The notes: generated from the letters alone by a model not told the origin. A stretch of DNA of 64,000 nt from Sphagnum compactum (GCA_965153455.1 OZ234502.1:13609495-13673494); one strand, 5' to 3'. Shown: positions 48,160 through 62,160, numbered from the stretch's first letter. Translations and numbers: made by a program.

Positions 48160-49920
48160 ATAAATGGATAAGATTTTTGTAATAATACTACTTATGTTAA
48201 GTTATTTTTAGTTATTCTAAGGCTACTTTTCAATATTCTAAAATATTTCACCTTATATTATTTATAGATTTATGACTATTCTTAGTTATTGTTTTTTTTA
48301 AAAATTATTTCACCTTAGGTTACTTTTGGTTATTTTAAATTAATTTATGTTACTTTTGATTATTGAAGAATATTTCGTCTTATGTTATTATTGGCTATTT
48401 TACATTATTTACCATAGGTTATTTGTGTCTATTTTATTAGTGCCTATTGTAGATATATTTGGCATTTGGTGGATTTGAAATTTGGTTTTTGTAATTTTTT
48501 TACAATATGCCTCTTATTAGAAGTATCAATCGTCTTGCAGAGCATATTATAGCATAGACACGTGCGTCAATGATTTCAGTCCACCCAACTTCCACTTCAC
48601 CCAACTTTCACTTTGAGGCGTTTATATGCTTGTACACCCCTCGCTTATGCAATACATGCTCCCCTTGTTCGGTTTCCGCCTCTCAGTGGACCATGCATTA
48701 ATTTATTAGAGCATCTGGAGATCAATGATCTAAAGTATATAGATCTTGATGCAGCTTGTTTTATGATGCATACCAGGGATTTACCGGCATTGTTTGGGAT
48801 TATGGCTCGCCCGGCGAATCGTAAGGTGTCGGTGAAGGATCTTCCAGAATTTCATGATTGGCTTCACGTGATTTCTGACCCCATATTGGTCAAAGTGTAT
48901 GTTGGGACTGATGAGCATGAGAGGGCTGCATTCAAGGATGATTTGGTGAATATTTTGCGTCGGGATTTCGATATGACATTGACTTGTAGTCATGATAGTT
49001 TAACACTATCACGAAACCAAGTTAATGTTCCTATTTCGGCCATGTCAGATGCTCTACACTCTTTAGGTGCCAGATTATGTCGGGTTTCATTCTTTGGGAT
49101 GAAGTGAGAGATTCCGCATGTAGAGCCCATGATTGATCGTTTCATACAACGATATCATTGATTGGTGGTTATTTTAGGCTAAATTACCATATGTTATTAA
49201 TGGATATTGGGGGAGTTATTTTATTAATGGTTATTGGTGGTTATTAGTGATTATTATATTAGTGGCTAATGTTGACTAGTATATTATAAGCCATTGGTAG
49301 TTATTTTATTGATGGCCATTAATGGTTATTATATTGGTGGTTATTAATGATTATTTTATTAATGACTATTGGTGGCATTTTTGATTATTATAAGTTATAT
49401 GACGACTATTATTGATTATTTTATTATAAATTATTGTTGGATATTTTAGGCTATATTATCATAAACTATTGGTAGTTATTTTTTTATAGGCTATTTTAAA
49501 TTTTTTTCATAGGTTATTATTGGCTACTCTAGGTTATTTTACCTTAGGTCATTATATTATATTTTAGATTATTTAATTTTTTTATATTTAGGATAAAATA
49601 ACTTATAATTACATAAAGTAGAATGACTTTGAATAATTTAGAGTATAATTTGAAATAACATATATTAAGTTAAAATAAAATAACCTAAGTTATTGCATAA
49701 AGTTAGTTGAATAATTTAGTTTAAAATAATTTAAAATAAAAAACCTATAATAAGCTAGCTAGGATACTTTAAAATAGAATAACATATAATAATTTAGGGT
49801 ATATATAATAATATATAATATTTTATAACAACTTATAATAACTTAGGGTATAAGCTATAATAACTAAAATCACTTAAAATAATATAGAGTATATTATAAA
49901 GTAGCATAGGATATTTAAAA
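48160..49920. repeat. TTATT/AATAA-rich fold-back flanking an ORF
   Basis: From 48160 to 48480, and again from 49130 to about 49570, the plus strand is built from variations on GGTTATTxxTGGCTATTTTA. From about 49590 to 49920 the same phrase appears in reverse complement (AAAATAACCTAA, AATAACTTAGG). The two right-hand blocks could pair as a long imperfect stem with a centre near 49575. The left block and the first right block enclose a coding-looking ORF (48613-49107). The arrangement resembles a fold-back or long-TIR element, but exact ends were not found. Confidence 0.55.
48613..49107 (+). CDS. Unrecognised ORF of 164 codons in a repeat-flanked island
   Basis: The frame is open from 48574 to the TGA at 49107 and its base composition is clearly less AT-rich than the surrounding DNA. 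The translated sequence looks like a real globular protein: MHTRDLPALFGIMARPANRK, VSVKDLPEFHDWLHVISDP and ILVKVYVGTDEHERAAFKDD, then LVNILRRDFDMTLTCSHDS. No ATG occurs until 48763, which would give only about 114 residues, so the N-terminus is missing, unspliced or lost. I recognise no domain. Options are an exon of a lineage-specific gene, a gene fragment captured by the flanking fold-back repeats, or a decaying transposon ORF. No functional claim is made. Confidence 0.4.
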   Translation: MRRLYACTPLAYAIHAPLVRFPPLSGPCINLLEHLEINDLKYIDLDAACFMMHTRDLPALFGIMARPANRKVSVKDLPEFHDWLHVISDPILVKVYVGTDEHERAAFKDDLVNILRRDFDMTLTCSHDSLTLSRNQVNVPISAMSDALHSLGARLCRVSFFGMK

Positions 49921-52037
49921 CAACAACAAAAAAAAAAACCTATTTATCAGAGTAAATTATGTTAACTAATAATGAAACACGATGTTCACATAGTGATATT
50001 ATAGTGAAATAACTTTAACTAGGGGGAAATCACTAAAGTGCAATGAATTTATTTCACTTTTAAAGTCTCATATCAATTTAGGCTAATGAACTACACCCCA
50101 ATTTTGTACTAGTGATAAAAAACATGTACAAAAAAACATGAAAATGACAAATAATAAATATTTTTTTGAATTACAAATGCATATGAATTTTTTTTCACAA
50201 ACTTTAAAAGTGAAAGTGTATTTATGAATAGCATATCATGCTATACATTTTGAATTACATTGGGCACCACTTTTGTTTATTTGTTTAAATAATTTTTTTA
50301 AAAACCTAAATCATTTTATATATTTATGAAGTTCATTGGTTTTATTTGAAATTAAATAATTCAAATTATAATCCAAAACTTGAATCTCATCATAAAATCA
50401 CATTTAATTTTTTAAAACTAATAAAACTTTCACACGATTGCACAAAATAAAAAAAAATAAAAAATCAAAACATTTAATATAAGCACTAATTTCACGTTCG
50501 AAAACAATAATCCATTTTTTCCCCCAAACTTTTACAATTTTATTTGGATGTGTGAAAAGACTAACCTCTTCACACACAACTTTCTTCAAATTTAGAATAA
50601 ATTGCAATATCATTCACAATGAACAAACCCCATTTCGCTGACACCATGCCTTTTCTTAAAGATTTGTACATGATATCACCACCACTTTAAGCATTTGGAA
50701 ATATGTTTCCTGAGATTGTTTTCTCATGAACACTTTGCACCAAAATGAAGCTTGTCAAAGATTAAAAAATTATGCATTCTTTTTAACATTCATAAACACA
50801 TTATTCATCTATCATTTAAAAAGTTATGTTCATCATTTGACAATTTTCATGTTAGAATTTACAATTATTGAATTTGCAAAAGGAATTTGATAAAGTAAAC
50901 TTTGAAGATGAAAGGGAAAAAAACCATTTTTTGAAATGTTTTTCAACCTAAATCAAACACAAATTGGTGGGAAAAATTACCAATAAAAGGCAATCCTTTT
51001 TATAACATGTCGCCATTATTATCACCTGTACATGGAATCAATTTCAAAACAAACTTCAAAAAATACATTCATCAAAATCACAAGAATTTCAATAGATTTC
51101 AAAAAACACACATAACACAAATACATTATTATTAATTTAGAATATCAAAGTTATGAAGTGTGAGCTATGCAACTAATAGAAGCCTTCCTATTGGTGTCAT
51201 CGTGTTCGATTGGTCCTCATTTTTATAATCTTTTTAAGATGTTGAAGGATTTGTGCAAAAAAAAATTGCATAGTTGTTATGCAAGACAACTTTGAAATTT
51301 ATTTTGGAATGCACATTTGCAAAATTACTATTTTTTCCACAATTTACTATCCAAATATTTATTTAATAAAAGGGAGTAAAACTAAATTTTTGAGATGATA
51401 AATTGTGAGACAAAAGATTCAAACCTAAAATATTGATGTGATTTCCAAGATAAATTGAATGAAATTATTTCACATTTTTTTGATACATTTCAATTTCCTG
51501 TAGTAAATCAGATTAAAACTTAAATTTCAAAAACCCTAATTTTGTTGGCATTGATTATCATCTATGTTTTCTAACATTTCATAAAACATTGGCACTTTTT
51601 TTCTTTTGTATTTTCAAATTGCTCACTAGCTTGAATATATGGTGTTTGATTTTCTTCGACTTATTGAACTGACTTATCTCCTTTTTATTTTTTATTGAAT
51701 CTTTCGAAATCCAAAAAACCCAATACAACTTATATTGGGCATTCAAGTTTTCAGAAGATTCAATTTTATGATTACTCATTTCGAAAAACAAGAAAAGAAT
51801 ATTATTGTTTTACATAGGGGACCTTCTTCTATACGTGGATGTTCAAAATGGATGAATACAGATAATCAGAATGTCATTTGACCGTCATCCAACAGTTTTG
51901 TCGGAGGGCCGGACATTAGGGACTGAGTAGTCTACCCTACCGAACACCGGGTGGAAAACAAAGTGAAGAAGGATAAAACCCGAAGAAAATGAGGTTGACC
52001 CGTCGTCGTCGTCCTCCTCGTTGTCGAAGGTCTGGCG
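49921..52037. other. Intergenic, AT-rich; protease promoter at its right end
   Basis: No gene is seen. A CACTA-like end fragment (CACTAGTACAAAATTGGGGT on the minus strand) lies at 50095-50114. Composition shifts to GC-rich at about 51830-51900, which marks the probable promoter and leader of the protease gene starting at 52038. Confidence 0.5.
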
Positions 52038-55000
52038 ATGGCGTCCAAGCTTGCATCTCTCGCACTTCCTTGTCTTCCCACTTCGTTTCCGGCCACTTTC
52101 TTTCTCTCCAGGCTCGCATCCATCGGCTCCTCTACTTCTGGTAGCTGCTTCAGGAAAGTTTCGCGGTGCGATTTGGTGCAGAGAGGACGAAGATTTGGAA
52201 GTGTAAAGAGAAGTCCGTCTCTGGAAGCCGTGTCGGAATCTCCGCCGGTGTTCTCTAGAAGAGTTTGCTGCGTCGGAATCTCTGTAGCGGCTTCTGTGAG
52301 TGGCAGAACCTCAGACGAGACAAAGCAAACGATGGCGGTTGCTGCGGAAGTGGTGGTTGATACGCCAAAGGCTCCGGTCGCGAAGAAAGTGAGCCATGTG
52401 ATGGAGATGCACGGGGACAAGCGAGAGGACAACTATTACTGGATTCGCGACGATGACAGAAAGGATCCCGACGTGCTGGCGTACTTGAACGAGGAGAATG
52501 CATACACGGAAGCGCTCATGGAAGGTGCGTGCTGGTCTCCTTGCGTTCTGATTCTTTATATGCATAGCAAGATGCCGCAAAGACCTAGTCCGGACCACTG
52601 TATTCTCTATCTGTAGAATTGCGCCGTCGCCTGCTGCGCATGTTTCTGGTCCCCGCTTCATATGTACTTTCTGCGGGACATGTTTGTCGAGGATCAATTA
52701 CTCTGCTGCACCTTGGCACGTGTTTGCCTTCTCTGTTACCTTTTTTTCCTGAACCTTACATCCAAACTTGGAGAACTGCCGGAAAGTTCGAATCAGTCAG
52801 TCTGGACAAACGTGTGTCCTCTTCCTTCCTGTTTCCTGCCCTATGCCGTTTATGTATTGCGCTTATCTGTTCTCCTAGTACAATCGCTGCGAAAGCTTAG
52901 GAAAGTTGACTCAAATTCTTATCCTGTATGCATTGAATTCCCATTGAATTGCGACTTCACCTGCATATCTCGTTTTCGTTCCTTGTCCCTTTTTCTGAAC
53001 TTCCCTAACCCTAACTGTATGTGTTTTGATCTGGTATGCTTGCACGAAGTTATGTAGGGAAGTTAAAAATAATAGGCATATTTCAAGTAAAATATTTTGT
53101 TAAGGCATTGAGTACCAGGAACTGTTTTTCCCTTCGTTTTGATGATTGAAACTGTGCTCTGACAAGGAGGCAACATGCTCTTCAGGGTGAAGCAAGATTC
53201 AGTGACAGGGTATTGCAGAGATAACAGTAAAAAGCCTTCTCTTGGAGAAATGAAAGAACATTGAAGTTGAGTCTTTTATTATACAGTTCTTTGTACTTTA
53301 GTTATGCTTTTGCAGCATGCATTCCTGCACACATTTGTGTTGGTAAAACTCAAAAAAATTGGAGTTAACCATTGGTCAAGATCCCCCCCAGCTTAGTCCA
53401 ATGTTCAGCTGATGCACTTTCTTCTTAGTGTGTGGAAGTCAAGGGACATTCTTGTTAAATAGTTTTGGATCAGTCCTGTGCAGCTGAAGAGTGAAAAACC
53501 AATCAACTTCATCCAATTCAAGAGTTTTTTTTTTTCTTCCTCTCAAGTTCAGAATTTGAAGTTTGAACTCTGGTGTGACTGTTCTTGAGAAGACAATTAC
53601 TACTTCAATTTTGGGTTCACAGTGCCAAGAGCTCTTCCTTTTGGATCAAGAAAATTGGCAACTAAGGTGTTGCACGGAGAGCAATAGAGATGTAATATAG
53701 TTGGCATGCATCTTTTGACTTTTAGGAGATTCTTTCTAGGTCATCAGTATAAGAAGGTTTGTAGGGCATTTCCTGATTCCTGAGATACCTGATTTCTCGG
53801 ATTCCATTTTATCTGGATAAAGACTCAAGTGGCAGTGGTCTATATCCTAAATTACCTTGAAGTTAGATTATGCTAATGGCTTCTCTTTGAATTTGTGTGC
53901 TCATGTTGATTACTTTTCCCAAATTCCACTAAATTTCAAGTTACAGGGTCTTCAGGCTTTACATTCCAAAAGTATTCTTTATAGATCAAAGGGGGAGTTA
54001 CTCATTTCTAATTAAAACAATTTTTTTATATTTAGAACACCTCCATTGAAATGCTCAAGAGGATTGCTCAACAAAGAAGGTTTGTGTTGAGAGTTTCTTT
54101 CTTTGGAATCATCAACCAGATTCTTCAAGGGCTTTTGGATTCTAAGGGCTAAACTTTCTAGAGCCAACTTTGTGCTTGGTGTATCTGTATTAATGTTTCC
54201 TTGTCTGCTCTCTCTTCTCATCCTCCTACTCTCTTTTCTCTAGTGTGTTCCTTGTTCTTGGTTTCCTTGTTGGGTTTCAATTTCCTTTGCCTTTATGAGC
54301 TAGCTGAACATTTTTAGGTGACTGTTAGTGGTTGCTTAAAACACTCTCCTGTGTATTTTATGTTTGTGTTTCATCTTTCTCCTGTTTACTGATGTGCTGT
54401 GGGATCTGAAGTGTGTATGACCTTATTATCAGGTCATGTCTCAGTTCATCCATGTGAACTTCTTTCACTAGTATGGATAAGTCCTCAGTATGTATGAAGA
54501 TATGCCTTTATGTTTGTGAGCTAGCTAGCATCATGTTGTAGTTTGCCTACTACTTCTGGACTCTGACAGAAACTCAGAACGTTGATTGATGTTTAACACT
54601 GACCCTTTGCCTGCTCCTGGAATTGATGAAGTCAGCAGGGTGTCATAGTAACCTGTCACTTTCATATATGTTGCTGTTGAAGGTCACTCCACATATGAAG
54701 AGACTGTCACTTTTGTTTGCAGGCCTTTCAGTTTATTTCTTTTCTTTTCAGTTGTCTCCAGTGGTGTGCTCTAAAGGATATGTGCACATAGGCTGCTCTA
54801 TGCCTTTGTCACAGGTGCTTGCTTGTACAGGGCTAGAATGAAAGGAAGCCTATCCTTACAAGCTTGTTTCATCTTGAATGAGGATTTTAGTGACTTTTTT
54901 GATTAGCTGTGACCCTTGAGTGCTATCCAACATCATGACTCAGTCTTCCCATTGCTTCAAATGCAAAAGAAACTCAGGGTTCAAAATTGTGTCCTCAAGA

Positions 55001-58000
55001 TTTTCCAGTGAACTTTGCAGGGTTCCCTCATTTATCTTTTTTCTGAATCCACCCAATCGCTACTGTGTCCAGATATGGATAAGGTTCTTTCTCCATTTAC
55101 CAGAACCTTGAAAGGACCATATGAAGTTATAAGAAAGCTTACTATTAAGATGATGTGAAGTTATATACCCATTGCAACAAACCTCCTGGTGTCCTTTCAG
55201 ACACAAAGGAACTGCAAGAGGAGTTATATCAAGGGATGCGGGCCAGGATCAAAGAGGATGATATTGATGTTCCTCTTAGGAAGGGACCATTCTTTTATTA
55301 CACAAAGACTTTGGAAGGGCAGCAATATACAGTGCACTGCAGGCGGGCAATTCCAGGAGGAGCAGGCCCTGGTGATGTAGATGAAGTGATGGAAACGAGG
55401 AATGGGGCACCAGAAGAGGAAATTTTGCTGGATGAAAACCTGGAGGCCAAAGAACATGAATTTTACCATATTGGAGATCTCAAGGTGAATCTGTACTTAT
55501 CTTAGAATGGGCAGTGTCTGATCTGAGTGTCCCTCTTAGTCTGCTTGTTGGGTGTGAGGTGCTTCCACAATTTTTTGTGGCTAGTAGATTTTTCTTATGT
55601 TCCCAGCAGTACTAACAGTTTGTTTCTCTTTACAGGTTAGCCCAAACCATAAGCTGTTTGCAGTGGCTGAAGATTTCACAGGTGATGAGGTGTATACTAT
55701 TCGTGTTGTGGATATTCCCAGCGGTCAGCCAGTGGGGAAACTCATCACAGGGTCCACTGAGCAGATTGAGTGGGCTGCGGACAGTGAGACCTTGTTTTAC
55801 ATCACTCAGGATCAAGTGCATCGGCCTTTCAAGGTCTAAAAACATCCCTCCTTTCATCCTATTGAAGATCTGCAAGTTTTTCAATCCAAAAATAGGGAGG
55901 CCAGATTTTAAGTGTGCTATTGATGGATATGTGACAGGACCTCTAATCTTCATTTGTGTGGTTGCTTGCTTTTAGTGTTCTATTAGGCTTGGCGACATAG
56001 GTTGGATACAGACCAATCTGAGGACGCTTGCATTTATCATGAGGAGGATGAGGAGTTTTATCTTGATCTCCAAAAGTCAGAGAGTGAACAATATATCTTT
56101 GTTGTATCTGGTACAAAGGTAACTCAGTTTGTTCTCTATATGAGTGCTATTAATCCAGCTGGAGAGATGAAGCTGCTTTCACCAAAGATTGAAGGAGAGG
56201 ATTATTCTGCCACCCACCGTGGGGCACATTTCTTCTTCACAAGGAGGAGTGATGACATATTCAACTCAGAGCTTTTGGTGGCCCCAGTGGATAATCCTTC
56301 TGCCCTGAGTGTGTTGCTCTCCCATAGGCCCAGGTTTGTTTTCTGTGGATGATGAAACTGAATATCCTTAGTCTTTGTCAATTCTCTATCAATTCAACCA
56401 GTAGACTGAAGATATCTGTGCAGATGACATATGCATTCCCTGAGCTTGTTTCCAGTCAGTGATGTGGCTGAGAACAGAATTACATCAAGTTGCTCAATGT
56501 ACAGTGGATCTCAGTGTCAACTTTTCTTTGGATCTCCTAGCTCTTATTTTCAGGAGAGGCAGTCTTGTTATAGTCTATCTATCATCCATGTATTCTGATG
56601 TCTCCATCATCTCCATGTATTCTGACATGATCAAATGTTGCAGTGTGAAGCTGGAGGATGTGCAGGTGCAAAAAGATCACTTAATTGTTCATGTTCGTGA
56701 GGATGGCCTCCAAGCAATTACCATCTACAATCTCCCTCCTGTTGGTGAACCCATCAACTCACTTTCTAGTGGCCGGAAACTTGAATTCCCAGAGCCCTCG
56801 TATTCATTGGAGCATGAGGATGTGCAATTTGACTCTCATATCTTTGGATATGGTTACAGTTCTCTAAAGACACCCCCATCTGTTTTCCACCATGACATGA
56901 ACACTGGCAAAACAGTGTTGAAGAAAGTGAAGCCGGTTAGTATCTCTTGACCATTGCTATCTCACATTGAAGTGTGCCTGCAGAAGCATCCTCCTCTCCA
57001 CTCACTGTTGTTAATTGTTCTGTCTCTGTAGGTTCTTGGTGATTTTGACATGAAGAAGTATGAAGTTCTGCGACCTTGGGCGACAGCTAGTGATGGTACA
57101 CGCATTCCAATCTCGATTATTTATAGGAAGGATCTAGTAAAACTGGATGGCTCGGACCCATTGCTTCTCTCAGGCTATGGCTCATATGAGGTATTTCTTT
57201 ATGCATCATTGGTGACTTCTACTGTGGCTACAGAGTACCTTTATGCTGCATGTTCTAGTGCAAATTGTGGTCCCATGTCTTTGTCACTGGAAAAATCTTG
57301 AAGGATCCATTACATCATTGCAGGTGTTTGCATATTTGACTTTCCTCCTCTTCAGCACATGAAATGTCCAATCATATCATTCTAACTTTTTTGTTGTGGC
57401 TGTAGTTTGGAACAAGAGTGGAAGATGGCTCTTAATCTTTTATTTAGCAGGACATACTTGCCTAGCATATGAAGTCTGATGCTTTGTGGTCATAATTGTG
57501 CAGGTACCAAATGATCCTTATTTTGCCTCTTATAGACTGTCATTGATAGACCGAGGCATCGTGTTTGCAGTGGCTCACATTCGAGGTGGGGGAGAGATGG
57601 GTCGCAAGTGGTATGAACATGGGAAATTGCTCCAGAAAAAGAACACCTTCACAGACTTCATAACTTGTGCAGAGTATCTCCTTGAGGAGAAGTATGGAGC
57701 TAAGGACAAGATTGCTATCTCAGGCCGAAGTGCAGGGGGTCTCTTGATTGGTGCAGTTTTGACCATGAGGCCTGACTTATTCACATCTGCCATAGCTGAG
57801 GTGGCCTTTGTTGATGTGCTGACAACTATGCTTGATTCATCAATACCTCTGACGACAGCTGAGTGGGATGTATGTTATGCCTTCCTTCCATGATCGGGTT
57901 GTCAAGTTCTGGTTCAAACACCAATGGAGAAGAAGGGATGATATGCAAGGGATTTTGAGTTTAGATCTTCAAAGCTGGGTTGAAGTAGTACATCTTGATC

Positions 58001-59390
58001 ATAATCATTGTAATTGCAACATTCTGGATTCTCTGGACATGCTGCCACTCTGCCTCTTTGTCTTGTGAAATGTTCTCAGATAACAGGCTTTGCTGAATAA
58101 TGTGGGATTTTCACTTAGCCTGAAGTTATCAAGGCTTCTTGGTGGCAAGGCTGTGGGGACTGAAGCTCAAAAGACATATTGTTCACAGTGGATTTTCCTG
58201 ATCTCTCCTTTTTATTGGCAGGAATGGGGCAACCCCAATAAGGAGGAGTTTTATTACTACATGAAATCCTACTCTCCAATGGACAATGTGAGTCCAACTC
58301 TTTTCATCTTCTGCCACCTTCATGCATGTGACCTCATATTGTAGGCTACCCATTGACTGCTATATTTCATTAAATCAGCTTTCTGACTTTCATCAGGGAT
58401 GTCCACAATTATGTCAATGGGTAGTCTTTGATGAACTTGTACTCTGTGACTTGTTTAATTGTACTGTGTCTGCCACTCAGTGATTGCTTTTCAATTTGTA
58501 TTTACCTTGGTGGGTCTTGTAGGTCCAAGAACGAGAGTATCCTAATGTGCTGGTAACTGGAGGTCTTCATGGTTGGTCACTTTCCCTCTTCCCTTTGTAC
58601 ATAAGTCTTTCCTGTGTCTAGACAGAAGGCATGGTCTACTGCCTCAGCACTACATCAACTATCATGAGAGGATACCAAACTTTTTCCTTAATTGCCTTGG
58701 CAGCCCCAAGTACATTGAATTGTGGGAGTGCAGTTTGTTCTACCTAATTTCCTTCCTCTGTATGTTTAGCATTGAGGCTTTTGGTTGCAAATGCCAGCCA
58801 ACCATCTTAACTTAGGGTTGGAATTGGGTCTCTGTCAGTTTTCCACTTCATGTTAGTGGTTCGGGTCATAAATTAATTTGGGTCACTTTATGATGTCTCA
58901 GATCCACGAGTAGCTTATTGGGAGCCTGCAAAGTTTGTTGCCAAGTTGCGGGAGATGAAGACTGATGATAACTTGCTGCTCCTGAAATGTGACATGGGTG
59001 CTGGACACTTCTCTAAATCTGGAAGGTTTGTGTTTTTTGGACATAGTGTGGCAACTTTGAGACTATTTCTTCTTTCTTTACCTGTTTTACTTCATTTAGT
59101 CCTTTATTCTCCTTTCTATCCTGCAGCTGCATCAAGGCTGGAATTTGTCCCATCTTCAGTACTGCTCAGCCTCTAGCCTGGTGGTCAATCAAGAATCACT
59201 TCTGGCCGGTTAAGTTTCCATAATTTCCGTTAGCAAGTAGCAATTGTATTTGTATCTGGGCAGTTTTACACCAACTCTTTTCTGTTGGCATGTTCGTTTC
59301 AGGTTTGACAAGCTGAAGGAGATTGCATTTGTCTATGCATTTGTGTTGAAGACATTGGGACTCCTGTTGAAAAGCCCATCACGGCTTTGA
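52038..59390 (+). CDS. Prolyl oligopeptidase family protease (oligopeptidase B-like, S9A)
   Basis: Eleven exons join in frame: 52038-52524, 55201-55484, 55636-55833, 55987-56333, 56644-56935, 57032-57190, 57504-57869, 58222-58287, 58523-58571, 58902-59025 and 59303-59390. The product is 819 residues. S9A enzymes cut short peptides using a serine protease domain gated by a beta-propeller. The propeller follows [14 protein letters not shown] and NYYWIRDD. The catalytic domain contains [29 protein letters not shown] and [10 protein letters not shown] (nucleophile Ser), then [14 protein letters not shown] (Asp) and [10 protein letters not shown] (His), so the triad is intact. It closely follows the Arabidopsis At1g50380-type protein I remember, plus about 98 extra N-terminal residues rich in Ser/Arg that look like an organelle-targeting peptide. 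A second in-frame ATG (52332) gives [15 protein letters not shown], possibly a cytosolic form. Intron 1 is 2.7 kb; the rest are short. Confidence 0.95.
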
Positions 59391-62160
59391 TAGACTATCA
59401 AGGGAGCAGATCTGTTACCTTGAATTGATCAGGGTGAAATCTAAGAAGACTGTGGAAGCCAAATATTGCATCCTTGTGCCTTTCTTGGTGTGTGATCTGT
59501 TACATCTTGGTCATGTTAGTGCCAATGACTGAAAATAACCCCAGCGTTAGATCTTTTTGGTCATTTTGCACATGTTATGCTGAATATATCTTTTCAAGGG
59601 CACCACATGCCCCAGATGCTTCATGATCTCATGCAGTCTGTGCAGTTGATTGACATCTGTCTTTGAGATCAGCTTATTTATCTCAGGTAATTTACTTTTG
59701 CCAAAAATAATTTGCTTTCTTATTCCATACCAATCTTTTATGTTCCCTGTATTCCCTGTCTTCATGTCAATTTGATATGGGCCTTGAAAGGCAACCTCAA
59801 CTTGCCCTTTGTGTATTTAGTTTAGGTTCCAGGTTCCTTGTCCAGGAACCAAGGACATCTTGTGTAGCCAGCCTTATGCAGCAGTAAACTTGCCACAACT
59901 GTAGAGCAGTGGCTGATTTGGTTTTAAAGATACAGAAGATGGGAAGTGCATCTTACCTCAAAGTAAGATGTACACAGCCCACAAGTGCCAACTTAGGCCA
60001 AAAGCATATGGGATAAATCTGAGAGAAGAGAGGATTAAACGCAGAGGAATGATATCTGCAATTTGAATTAAAAAATGTGGTCTTATTAGCTCTCCATGTT
60101 GCTCCGTTTTTTCTAGAGGTTGTTTTCAAGTGTAGTTGGTGGTGGTGGTGTTATTTTACAATTCTTTGCATTGTTGAAAGTTCCAACAATGAGATGTTTT
60201 AGATAAGTTTATTACTAGTTATTTCTTACTTTTTTTGTCATGTTTTGTTCCCTTTTCTTGTAGTTGACTTGTAGCCCCCTTCATTTTGGTCTTGCAAAGC
60301 AAGTTTTAGACTAGCTCCACCACATTTTTTTCCCTTCATTTACATTTTTTGCGATTTAAAATGATAGCATCATGATTTGAGTGTTGCTACAAGCTTCATC
60401 AAAGACTTATTTCAAATAAGCTCCCCCTTGTCATCTTGCTTTCATTATGGTCTTGCTTTGTTGTTTTAGAAACCCACATTCACCAATGAAAAGTTTGACA
60501 TGGAATATTTTCATTTTTTTTCAAACTATAATCTCCAAGGACAATAGGCAATGCAATACTCTAATAAGAATACTAGACTATGATTTACAGTTAAATGATG
60601 AGTTTTTTTTACGTGGTGTTGTGTAAGTGTATTTAAAAAATATATACATGCAAAACATTGTTACATACCTTTTCTTTACCCATCTAAAAAACAATTTCCC
60701 TTCCCCAAGTGAAGTAAGCATGAGATATGTGTAAAGCTAAAACCAGTGTTGTATTGGTATGTTGTTTTTCACATACCAGACTGGTATATATATGTCCAGG
60801 GACAGCATGTAGTTAAATTGGTAAGGTCCAGGTAGGAAATGTTTTCCCGGGTAGGGTATTCTCATGGTATGAGTATTTAAATTTTAAATATCTTGATCCT
60901 AAGCATGAGTATATCAAAAAATAACTTGACATACTAAGGGTGTATATAGAGGGGTAGGGTATTAAAATGTTGAAAAATTTGCACATCTTCATGCGCTTCC
61001 ACTAGTCCTTGTTCTTGGAATGTGTGGGATGTGGTTGGTCTGTGTTGCTCTAATGTGTAAATGCAATGACTTCAAAAGATTCTAGTATGGTGGTTTCTAT
61101 ATCCCCTTTCTTCGTAAATATTTCTCTCAAAGTCAAATTTGTTTTACCTCCATCAGCCGCTCTCTCCAAGAGTTTTTTAAACTAAAAAAAAATGCTCTAA
61201 TTGCCATTACACCTTCCCTGGTCCCCTCCCAACCTTAATCTCTCACCCTAAATATTGGTCTCAACACAATATGAAATATTTCAAAACTTTGATTGATGGG
61301 TTTCAACCTAGGTATGTCCACACATAAAAAAACCTTAGATCTAGAAACAATCTAAGTATATATTTTAAAACATACTCTACAATTAAGTTCTGACATACCT
61401 TTATACATATCAATGTACATATTATGAGTGTACCCTGTATACCAGTACAACACTGGTTAAAACTAGTTCAGTTCCTCTCTTACATCTCAACTTTTCATTT
61501 GCATTGCAATTCCCAGTGAGTATGGCACAACACGCTAGCTCCAAAATATACCAGTGCAACCATTGAGCACATTTCTATATTCACTACCTACCGTATTCAT
61601 TTAGTTTGACTCATGCACTTGAAAAGGCAAAGAGTTTGACAACTATTCACAAGAACTGCGAGAGTGGCCGGCCAATTGGAGGATTGGAGGTCATGATTTT
61701 TGACAAATTTTCACCAAGTTGAAATTGTTGCACTATAATATTTGCAACCAGAAGAAGTAAGCACTGCGAACATTATTTTCAAACGGGTTTGAAAAATCTG
61801 AGAATATGATAGTATAATTTTGGTCAAGTGTGACATTAATTGACTCAGCTTTCAGGTTCAGTTGATTTGCAGCTTCTTGCTAAAAATGGTGGAATATCTT
61901 TCCAGAAAGTACGGGATGTTTTTCTAAACAATGTTAGCAGGCAGTGACTTTGACAGCAGTTTGGCACTACGTCAATTTTTTATAAGAAATTTTTTAATTA
62001 CTCTGGTGAGGGTTTCTTAAAAATATTGAAGTGCTGATTTTTTTGGGTTTTCGAGGAGGCATAAGTAGAGTTAAAATTTCTATTCCAAATGAGGAGAGGT
62101 AGCCAATGAAAACATGCTATGTATTGAATCCAAGCTATTTTCTTTCCCTAGGGTATCTTT

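Larger units (their letters stand above)
42799..48160. other. Intergenic, AT-rich, with SINEs and low-complexity DNA
   Basis: The SR45a promoter and leader should lie within the first few hundred bases. Beyond about 43000 the sequence is very AT-rich. It holds two SINE copies (44603 and 47687) and a degenerate AATT-rich array (46545-46745). No coding gene is seen. Confidence 0.55.
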
